DNA of 64,000 bases from Vitrella brassicaformis (taxonomy: Eukaryota > Sar > Vitrellaceae): positions 71,655 to 135,654 of the forward strand of contig CDMY01000265.1 in the NCBI GenBank assembly GCA_001179505.1. The letters are read 5' to 3'. Shown here in pieces: positions 56,036 to 64,000 of this stretch (its first letter is position 1; each line of letters begins with the position of its first letter). The notes beneath the pieces were generated by a model, which saw only the letters and a list, made by a program, of their open reading frames with translations, had not been told where the DNA came from and made no database searches. The translations under genes and the position numbers were made by a program.

Positions 56036-56292
56036 GGGGGTTGGCGCTTTCTGAAGGTGAGAAATGCCACCAGACGCCGCCACATAGCCCGCAGCCATGC
56101 CACAAGGGGGCAAGCTGCAGGCTGGCCGATGTCGTCATCGAGGCTGCCCGGGGGACAGGGCGGGGCGGTGTCGGCGGCTGGCTGGCGGCATGGCTTCCAG
56201 AACCCCTCCCACCCCCTTGCAAACCTGACAGATGAAATCAGGGAGACAAAGGGAACAGGAGCCGCTGATTGGATCGATGAATGAGCCGGAAT

Positions 56293-57589
56293 TCAACCCG
56301 TAGCGTACCACGGGTACTGCAGAATCTCGTCGTACGTCAGTGTGTGCGGCCGGCGGGTCATACGATCATACAGATCGTACGCCGCGGGGCTTGCATCAGC
56401 CCCCATCACCGCACGCGCCGAGACCACCGTAAAAGGGAATCTGGCCGCACCCTTCTCCCATTCCACAGGCTGCTCCGTGGTATAGAGGTAGGCTGTGGCA
56501 CCAAGGCGCGAAGTGTCGATAATGATGTGTATCGCAAATGGCTGCCTCCACTGGTCGTCACTCAGCACGATCATGCGGTGTATGTCGCGCTCTAGCAAGG
56601 GGGCGCTGAGCAGATAATAAAATGGCACAGAGAGGCCAGATGAGGCAGCCGTGACCCATGAAAGACACAGACGCTTGTTTGTGCTTACATTGAAATGTGT
56701 GAAGCAGCCTCGCCGCTTTGGCGGACCGTACAACAGCTCCCCTATCAGATGCCTGTGAGAGACATCGAAGAATATAAACAGACAGTCTCTCAGCCTGCGG
56801 TGAGCAGCTTTTGACTTTGTGCTCACCCCAGTCCACAGATGTCGTCTTGTATTGCCCGTCGTGCGCCGATGCCCTTTAGCTGCTCTTGCGTCTTAAATGG
56901 AACAACACAAATGAGACACAAACATGGAGTGGACTTAAGAGCATCGAACAAAATGAATAGCCGCTTACGTCGGCAATAGCAGAGTTGCCGAAGTCAATCA
57001 GCTTCAGAACAGCGCCCCCCTTCTCACCGTCGACCATTGTATTGCCCGACTTGATGTCGCTGTGAGTAAAACATGCGTCACGAGACAAGAAGGCATGGAA
57101 TGAGAGGAGCACTGACTGTCAGCTTTCTCTCTGTCGTCTCTCTTCACCCGTGGAGGACGCCGGCTTTGTTGAGGAGGTCTCTCAAACAGACGACGAGCGG
57201 GAAAAGGAGGTCCCTGGCCTCCTGCTCGTCGATGAGAGACCTCCCGAGGGTGTCCTCCTGGCGCAAGTTCTCTTGGTAGACGTCCATCTCCAAGAAGACA
57301 CCCCCGGTGGCCGACGGGGAATCGCTCTGGCGGACGCGATACGTCTGCAGCAATGCATATATAGCACAGACCCATGAGCCCCATCAACTCAAGGATGTAG
57401 CATTTGCTGACGCTCTTGACTCTCGCGATATTCGGCGAAACGATGGCCATGGCGCGGCGAAGTGCGAGAATCTCCTGGTCGGCGTGCTCTTCGACAGGCC
57501 CTAACCTCTTCAAGGCGCGCATCGCCCCTGGCCACACTTCGGCGGGTTGCGTGTTGGTTGAGGCCGAGCTGGCGAAGCTTATGACGGAC
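56293..57589 (-). CDS. protein kinase with shortened activation loop, 5' end unresolved
   Basis: Exons 57589-57412, 57344-57148, 57059-56969, 56891-56827 and 56752-56293 join in phase. Kinase features: GAMRALKRL (VAIK Lys), ADQEILALRRA (helix C Glu), GGVFLEMDVYQENL (hinge), VLHGDIKSGNTMV (HGD in place of HRD, catalytic Asp kept), LKLIDFGNSA (DFG). After DFG only about 20 residues (TQEQLKGIGARRAIQ) lead to DDICGLGHLIGELLYG, the helix F Asp, so no APE motif is seen. The C-lobe has an extra beta-rich insert (QPFAIHIIIDTSRLGATAYL) and ends DRMTRRPHTLTYDEILQYPW. Catalysis looks possible, but substrate recognition would be unusual. The glycine loop and start lie upstream of 57589 and were not resolved. 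Confidence 0.75.
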
Positions 57590-58620
57590 CTAGTGTCCTG
57601 TGTGCTGCTCTGTGGGAGGAGGCACTACAGCACACTCGGGCGACGTCTCCACACCCTGCTCAACGGCTGGTCTTGGTCACACACAAAGACTTGGTGGCTC
57701 TCTGTTGGTGAGCCTGCAGGCAGACGCCTGAGGCTCGGCCGATGACAGGGCATCAACTCAGGCCGAGAACGTGCGGACAGGGAGGACATACACACGAGGA
57801 AGGGAAAGCAGAACCAGAACTGCTTTGTGGACAAAAAGAATCGTGGATAGAGGACGTCTCGTCGAGAAATCTCGCCGTCGACAAATCTCGCCGGGAAGCT
57901 CACAACTGGTGAGACGGCGGTGCGCGTGACAGCCGTTGACCGTTACCTGATTTGCATTCTGCTGAGAGCACGAAGACTTATGAACCCGTGAATGGTTGAC
58001 ACGTTGGTTGACAAGTCCTTTGGTGTATGTATGCAAAACTGAGGCGTAAAAAGGGCGGCCATTGTGTTCCAGCCAAAATGGTGGCCAAATTAAACCGCAC
58101 TTGGAAAAGCAGAGAAAGAGAGTAAGTGTAGTGTGTAAGTGTACACGTATTGGGAGTCACGGCGGTGGCGAATGTGGCACGCGGAAAATGTTATCTCTCC
58201 CCTCTCCCACCCACCCTGCCTCACTACATATGCTGCGCCCATGCTCGTTGAGCGCCTGGTGCAAAAAGAGAGAAGGTCAGTCAGTCAGTCAGTCAGTCGA
58301 TGGTCCGCCCATCCATATGCATCAGAATGAATGATAGCCTACAGCCTCTTCCCTCTCTTCCTGCCTTCTATCTGTAGGCTCCCACAGAGCGAGTAGAGCA
58401 CCACAGGACAAATGGAAATCACAAAAAAGTCGTGGTCAAAGGCTGGCTGCTGATTGATGGTCACAGAGAGATGTTGCTCTCACATTCTCCCGTCCTCCCA
58501 CTCAGTCAGTGGCTTAAAAAGAAGCGAGCGGCACATGGATTATATGCCCATCGCATCTGTCTATCTCTCTTGCGAGAATTGCCCTTCTGTCTGCTGCCTT
58601 CCTGACATACTATTAACCAC
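57590..58620. other. region upstream of the kinase and spacer
   Basis: About 1 kb. It probably contains the missing first exon(s) of the kinase near 57600-57760. A CAGT run lies at 58277-58298. Nothing else recognised. Confidence 0.4.
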
Positions 58621-59210
58621 TCATCCCACGGGACAGTCCCCCATTGCCGAGCCTACGTACCATGCACCCGTCGTAGTCTGGTATTCGTCGTCGCTGGCTC
58701 GGGTGCTGCATGTCGATGTGCGCCTTGTGTCGGAGAGCCGGATCGTGTCGCGGGACGTGTCACGGGAGGCAGACCGTTGAGCACGCTGTGGCTTGTATGG
58801 AGTTGGCGGGCGACGGTCCGCGTATGCGCTGGACGACACTGAAAGCAGAAGCCGTCAGCAACAGCATGGAAATGAGATCATCCTCTCCTGTCCTGTGTCA
58901 TTCCTCCCTCACTTTTGATCCCGATAACGATGGGTTTGTCTTGAGTGTCGCCCATGCCCCTCAGCGACTCGCCCACTGGTGCGCCGCCTCCGTGAGCCTT
59001 GACCCATCTGCCGTCACTCCGAAGCAGGCCCTCCTCACGAGTCTTGGCTCCTGTCGCCTCGTTGACAAGGCTGGCGAACTCCCGCGTTGTTGTGCTGGGC
59101 TTGCAAACGATGCGATGCACTCGCCCATCCGCCTTGGTGTTGTTGACGTTCACCTGCACGAACTTGGTGATGTCATCGTGGCTCGACGAGGCAGAAGAGG
59201 ATACGCACCC
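58621..59210 (-). CDS. N-acylated protein with possible beta-grasp (ubiquitin-like) fold
   Basis: Two exons (59210-58913, 58838-58621; 516 nt) give 171 residues. MGCVSSSASSSHDD is a textbook dual acylation site (Gly2 myristoyl, Cys3 palmitoyl). The next 90 residues (KFVQVNVNN, RVHRIVCKPSTTTREFASLV, LLRSDGRWVKAHGGGAPVGE, KPIVIGIK) have the strand-strand-helix-strand rhythm of a ubiquitin-like domain; this is inference from pattern only. The tail is Arg/Ser/Thr-rich and disordered (QRSASRDTSRDTIRLSDTRR). A membrane-attached adaptor or signalling protein is plausible. No family recognised. Confidence 0.65.
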
Positions 59211-60274
59211 CATGGTGTCTTGCGGCCTGCAATGCAGGTACAAAGGCAGCACATGGATACCCCGTGCTGTTTCGGGAGAGAAGGCTGCATACCTCGTCTT
59301 CTGACGTATCTGGCATGCAAAGGCGGTGGTGGGGCGTCAGTGTATCTGTGTGGGTGTGTATCGGTGCTCCTCAGCGGCCGCGTGTGGCATTGAACGGCAG
59401 AATAGGAGAACGCCTTAAAGCACAGCAGCAGCGGTTTCAGGGAACACCCTAGGCGGCCTGGTGCAATTTTGTTGTATTTGTGCATTTGTGCGCAGCCAGG
59501 GACCAACTTGTGTGCGCATGAATGACTGCTTCACCCCAGTCATCAATCATCCCGCGTTCACAGAAAGGCTCGCCTGTACATAAACCTGTTCACAAATACA
59601 CACACGTCCACCCACTTTCCCCGCACCTGCCGACTCGCCCCCCCCCCCCCCCCNNNNNNNNNNNNNNNNNNNNNNNNNNNNNNNNNNNNNNNNNNNNNNN
59701 NNNNNNNNNNNNNNNNNNNNNNNNNNNNNNNNNNNNNNNNNNNNNNNNNNNNNNNNNNNNNNNNNNNNNNNNNNNNNNNNNNNNNNNNNNNNNNNNNNNN
59801 NNNNNNNNNNNNNNNNNNNNNNNNNNNNNNNNNNNNNNNNNNNNNNNNNNNNNNNNNNNNNNNNNNNNNNNNNNNNNNNNNNNNNNNNNNNNNNNNNNNN
59901 NNNNNNNNNNNNNNNNNNNNNNNNNNNNNNNNNNNNNNNNNNNNNNNNNNNNNCCCCGCCCCGCCCCCCCCCCCTCCCCTCCCCTTGCAACAAGCACCTG
60001 TGGACGCCTTGCACTGATCTCTTCGTGTGTACATGTGCATCGGCACCGAACAGCCAACATCACATCAAACATGGCATGAACGACCTAAGCATGAGCAACC
60101 GACCCGCACGTACAGGATAAAGCGAATGCAAATTCACGGCACTAGATCAGGTTGGCAGACACGAGAATCGCACCCAGTCAGTTAGGGTAATGCACACGCA
60201 ACGGACAGCCAGACAGCCAGACAGACAGATGGACAAATACATACGTGAGAGATAGAGAGAGATATGACATTCAT
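59211..60274. other. spacer including assembly gap
   Basis: About 1.06 kb of spacer. The ambiguous run at 59654-59953 is bordered by C-rich homopolymers on both sides. No gene recognised in the flanks. Confidence 0.6.
59654..59953. other. assembly gap (300 N)
   Basis: Exactly 300 N flanked by poly-C (59639-59653) and CCCCGCCCCGCCCC, so sequencing probably failed in a G/C homopolymer or quadruplex-prone tract. Any open frame spanning it is artificial. Confidence 0.98.
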
Positions 60275-61582
60275 TCAGCGTTGTTGTGGGTCGAGAGCCT
60301 TCATGGCCCGCTTGACATCTTCCTCGAGCACCACTCCCCAGCTCTCAGCCAGCTGCAAGCAAGGCCAAACACACAACCGGTCCAACCGCTCTCCACAACA
60401 AACCGTCCTCTTGGTTGCCGTACCTTGGTCGCTTCTGCCATGTATGTTTGCGTACCACCGTCCGACTGCTCACGAGCCTTGATGGCCAGCAGCACGGTGA
60501 ACACCAACACGGCCTCCCGAACTAAGTGCTTGACACGCACACACACACACACACACATGTGAGAGAGGCCTCTCTCTCGGTTGTGATGGCCTGCGTACAG
60601 CCGAAGACGATGCAGTTGTCGGTTCCGTGGAGGACCTTGCTGATCACCTTCTTGGCGGCATCTGTCACCTTGCCCACACCTGTCACCTGATTGACCTCCA
60701 CCAAATCACGCACCACCTGACGCATCCACAGACGAAGCACTTGCCGTATCTTCTGCACACATGTCGATGAATCGACCCCTACGTGGATGTCGTGCTGGTG
60801 GAGCTCGATAGACGTGTACGGTCCAACTGTTTCTTGAGGGTACAGCGAATGCACCTGACAGACACACCACACACATGGACAGACGATGGAGTGTGGTCGC
60901 TCGGTAAAGGGAAAGCTGCATGGCTGACCACATCGAGGGAGGTCGTGTCGACACACGTACAGTCATGCCGGCCGAGGTCCATGCTCGTCTGGAGGGGCTC
61001 CGACCGGTCAGGCAGTGAGGGGCTGCAGTGTGGCACACCACTGAAAGATGCATTGGCCCTGGTGTTCCCTTTCAGCTATGCCGATACCGGAAGAACTTGT
61101 TGAGCTCGGCATACGTGCGCTGCAGACAGACACACACGGATCAGAAGAGAACAGTCAGCACTGCGACAGACCCACCTGGCGCGCTTCTGCAGTTTTCATC
61201 TCCTGCTCTTCCTCCTGCAAACACCATCACCATGGCCAGCAGCAGCACAGCACCATGGTCCGCTCACCGACCGGCGACATTCCAGCATCGACCTCGGGTG
61301 GCGTCGACTCAGGCTGCACACGCACAATGAAGGAACACACATGCATGAGCAGGGCGCCTCGGATGAGCCGCGTATTCATCTCCTCACCTCGCTCGCATCC
61401 TCGGGAACCTGCTCGGGCTCTGCCGGAGATGCCTCCACCTGGTCACACAAAGCACAGACGCCGATGGAGAGGTGGCTGCCGCACCATTGGGCACTCACCT
61501 GTGTGTCGGGAGCGTCATCACTGGCCCCTTCTCCTACTAGCGGGACTGCAGCAGATGAGGAACATGTGATGCAGCCACCCAT
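60275..61582 (-). CDS. N-acylated small protein, paralogue B of the three-locus family
   Basis: Ten exons (61582-61499, 61438-61388, 61313-61272, 61214-61176, 61119-61088, 61022-60929, 60854-60783, 60752-60599, 60521-60424, 60352-60275), lengths 84, 51, 42, 39, 32, 94, 72, 154, 98, 78, sum to 744 nt, 247 residues. MGGCITCSSSAAV offers Gly2 for myristoylation and Cys4/Cys7 for palmitoylation. A Glu/Pro-rich linker follows (EASPAEPEQVPEDASE, PESTPPEVDAGMSP), then short helical exons (EEEQEMKTAEARQ, RTYAELNKFFR). The folded part reads DLGRHDCTCVDTTSLDV, LYPQETVGPYTSIELHQHDI, TDAAKKVISKVLHG, NCIVFGFREAVLVFTVLLAI and VLEEDVKRAMKALD. Exon phases equal those of paralogue A at every junction. Predicted membrane-tethered; function unknown. 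Confidence 0.8.
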
Positions 61583-61723
61583 GTCCACCAGTTAAGACGC
61601 ACGACACACCACAGCAGTTTTGCTCTGTTTCAAGTAAGAGATCTCAAGAAGGATCTTGATGGATCTGATTCATTACTTCCGCTTCTTTCGTCCATCGCTG
61701 TTGACGTCAAAGCCCTGGAGATC
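61583..61723. promoter_or_regulatory. divergent 5' region (paralogue B / TBCK-like)
   Basis: 141 bp between divergent ATGs; no core motif recognised. Confidence 0.35.
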
Positions 61724-63806
61724 ATGACACAGCAGCCGTTTGTCGTCAACATTGAGCAAGGCTCAGCAGAGGCGCCGAGCTGCAAGCTGCCAGTGCCCTT
61801 AGACAAGCTATCCCTGCAGCACATCCTCTCCGCGGTCAGCTGATGGCAGACGAGCAGCATCACATTCGTCTTCTGATTCGTCAATCGTTTGTCTGTGGTT
61901 GGTATTATGCAGAAGCCTGGGTCTGGTCGTGGCTGGCTGAGTGGCGCACAGCTGACGTACAAGGCCTTGGACAGGGGATCGGGCGGTGCGGTATTCGCCA
62001 AGGCCATCCATTGCGCAGATGAAGGGAAGAAGGCATCGGCGAGGGCGGTGCGCAACGCGCTCCTGCGGGCCGTAGACAAGGAGCCGTGCCCATACATCGC
62101 TCTGCAGCATTTGCACGCTAGTGCGACACAGCCTGGGTCGATATGGGTCAGAATGGAAAGAAGGGGAGGATCGATGTGGCGCTCTTATGTGTGTGTGCAG
62201 ATTGTTGAGAAGTGGTCCACCGCCACGCTGCGTCAGTTGGTGGGCAAGACAGCCGTCAGCGAGGAGCTGCTGCGGTTCGTGGCTTGCGAAGCCCTCGCGG
62301 CCATTGAGCGCCTGCAAAAGCACAGGATTGTGCACGGCCGCGTCACTACCGCCGCCTTCCTGGTCGACGCAGATGGCCACCTGCAGCTGAGTGAGTGGCG
62401 ATGAATGACACGGCAGACCACACTGATGGATGACGGTCACTCTCTCTGTGTGTGTCCTGTTCCTGCGTGTGGATGCAGGCGGCTGTGGTGAGGCGGAAAT
62501 CTGCATGGACGGACAGCAGCTATCGAAAGAATCCCTAAGGGTACGATATCGCAGCCATGTGATCGATCGTTTCCCTCTGTGTGACGCCCTCCGTCAGGCC
62601 GACAGCCGTGCTGTGGGCGCCGTGTTGGCTGAGTTCGCCTTGGGCGAGCCCGTCGGCAGCGACATGAACCGAGCCGAGGTCAGACTGCCATCTGATGACT
62701 GCATGGATATGTGTGCTGATGGTGCTTTCTGGTTTTTCTGCCTGTCTGGTTCCAGGTTGCCGCGTTGCTGCGCGATGCCGTCGACCCCTCAGCGGACGGC
62801 TGTGAGGCTTCGAAGGTGGTTCAGAAGCTGCGGCAGAAGGGCTGCCCGCAGCCCTTCATCGACGTCATTGAGAGGTCGGCGACCCACCACTGAGCGGAGG
62901 GAGGCCATTCACCTGTGTGTGAGGATTGTGTGCTGGCCTCAGGTGCTTCAAGCTGCGACCCGCGCGGGAGATCCTGGGGTTGTCATTCTTCGCCAATCGC
63001 CCGACGCCAGACACCAGCCCACTGAAGTACGTATGTGTGTGTGTGTGTGTGTGTGGATGCATCGAATCGGCTCATTCGCTCCTCTGTGTATGGCTGTGTG
63101 TGGATGTAGAGAGGTTGTGTCGTTTGATGAATCGGGTGTGGCTGGTGACGCTGGTGCTGGTGCATCCACACTGTCCAGCCCGTCGCTGCCCGTGCTCAGC
63201 CCGCTCGACGTCGTTCACGGCATGATCTACACGCCAGTGGGCCAGACGTGCCTGGTCCTGGTCGATGCGAGGAGCGAGGAAGAGAAGAGCGCGGCACGCC
63301 TGCTGGTGGACTCTCATCCGCCTGCCTTGCAGTATTTCGAGAAGAAACTCGCGCAACCACATGTGGTAGGGGGAGGACTGGGGAGGACTGGGGACAATGG
63401 CCAATGCATTGACTGAATGCAGTTTGTGGACGAGCGGTTTGTGAACGAGGTTTCAGACTTCCTCCAGTGAGATTCCGGCAGAAACCGATCTCTGTGCAAG
63501 TGTGTATGTGTGTATGCTGCAGGCGTCAGGATGATGACCGTATGTCGCTGTGGGTATTCGTGTGCAACGGTGATGGCACTGGCAGAGACGGCGTCCTCCA
63601 AACAGTCAAGCACATACTGGCAAAACAGATAGAGGGTAAAAGCAGAGACGCAGGATGGACAGTGTCGATTGCACTTACCATCCTGTTCTGCCTGTGCGTG
63701 TTTGCTTGCAGGTGTATCAGAGGCGAACTTCGCCCTGCTGCACGGCGGCAGGGAGGGCCTCAACGCAGCGATAGCCGAGCTACTGACGAGCTGTCGCCTC
63801 TACTAA
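61724..63806 (+). CDS. TBCK-like pseudokinase-rhodanese protein lacking a TBC domain
   Basis: Ten exons (61724-61834, 61913-62146, 62201-62390, 62479-62678, 62756-62874, 62943-63026, 63110-63365, 63423-63466, 63523-63635, 63712-63806; 1446 nt) give 481 residues. The N-terminal kinase-like domain has ALDRGSGGAVFAKAI (Gly-loop region), LQHLHASATQPGSIWIVEKW, EALAAIERLQKHRIVHGRVT (HGR where HRD is expected), AFLVDADGHLQLSGCGEAE (GCG in place of DFG), and a helix F-like VLAEFALGEPVG. Catalytic Asp residues are missing, so it is a pseudokinase. The C-terminus is rhodanese-like: GQTCLVLVDARSEEEKSAAR, LWVFVCNGDGTGRDGVL (Cys at the active-loop position), FALLHGGREGLNAAIAELL. TBCK proteins have kinase-TBC-rhodanese order; only a short linker stands where TBC would be. 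Confidence 0.75.
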
Positions 63807-64000
63807 CGGATGTTGACCGGTTGTACTGCTGTTTCATCGCTGACTGATCAGTCACAGCACGGATTCATGATCGTTCATGATTTGAGTGACTGATTCACGC
63901 TCTTTTCCGTCATACCGTGAGTTGAGCGTCCACCGTCACTCAGTGACGGTCACCCGTTGTGAACCGAGAGCTGCATGCACGGGAATGCTAGCTTTGACCC

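Noticed and set aside
55680-56060. Plus-strand exons reading ADDIRLAWGREVD and ADDVHLGGGGEVD
   Set aside because: They are the antisense of the duplicated family exon, and flanking TG-rich intron ends point to the minus strand.
59522-60079. Long open frames spanning the N run on both strands
   Set aside because: They exist only because ambiguous bases carry no stop codons.
60130-60200. Possible minus-strand tRNA (GGTGCGATTCTCG resembling a T-arm)
   Set aside because: No matching acceptor stem, D-arm or anticodon arm could be folded around it.

Overview
The window is nuclear DNA of a unicellular eukaryote with a secondary (complex) plastid. Genes are intron-rich, with 2 to about 17 exons and introns mostly 50-150 bp. 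Two products begin with a signal peptide that runs directly into a Phe-containing transit peptide (AAAFAP, SIAFSP), the bipartite plastid signal of red-lineage complex plastids. Other products include a D1-processing protease, a peroxisome-type glycolate oxidase, ROMO1, FBXO9 and WSS1 homologues, and proteins with N-terminal acylation motifs. A chromerid such as Vitrella brassicaformis fits best, but that is inference: no marker rRNA is present. No tRNA, rRNA, transposon or CRISPR array was seen. One 300-bp assembly gap lies at 59654-59953.

Layout. 1-359: 3' end of an amino acid transporter (+). 1017-3660: plastid CtpA protease (-). 3999-5138: mitochondrial carrier (+). 5501-7184: coiled-coil protein and a tiny secreted protein (-). 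7559-10092: membrane-anchored GH16 glycosidase (-). 10296-12225: RluA-like pseudouridine synthase fold with altered active site (+). 12697-13033: small basic/acidic protein (+). 14430-16671: GH97 glycosidase (+), overlapped at its start by a possible antisense gene. 18166-18943: unknown (-). 19181-25182: 1598-residue secreted protein with a duplicated module (+). 25909-27372: N-myristoylated paralogue A (-). 27699-29565: WSS1-like metalloprotease (-). 30268-36783: ASH-domain, probably centriolar, protein (+). 37914-39777: plastid protein of unknown function (-). 39939-41673: glycolate oxidase (+). 42324-43729: ROMO1/Mgr2 (-). 43870-46128: FBXO9 (+). 47020-51647: long coiled-coil protein (-). 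51737-54535: second GH97 (+). 55215-56035: degenerate or partial paralogue C (-). 56293-57589: protein kinase (-). 58621-59210: acylated beta-grasp-like protein (-). 60275-61582: acylated paralogue B (-). 61724-63806: TBCK-like pseudokinase-rhodanese (+).

Gene models were built by hand from GT-AG (and a few GC-AG) sites. For most genes the summed exon lengths are a multiple of three and every junction keeps phase, which is the main support for the coordinates. Genes alternate strand, so most start in head-to-head pairs separated by 90-340 bp and end in tail-to-tail spacers full of CTGT/CAGA/TG microsatellites. Functionally the window mixes carbohydrate breakdown (two GH97, one GH16), plastid upkeep, photorespiration or glycolate oxidation, DNA-protein crosslink repair, cilium/centriole structure and a small family of membrane-tethered proteins present at three loci. 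The large duplicated secreted protein and the acylated family are the best candidates for undescribed biology.
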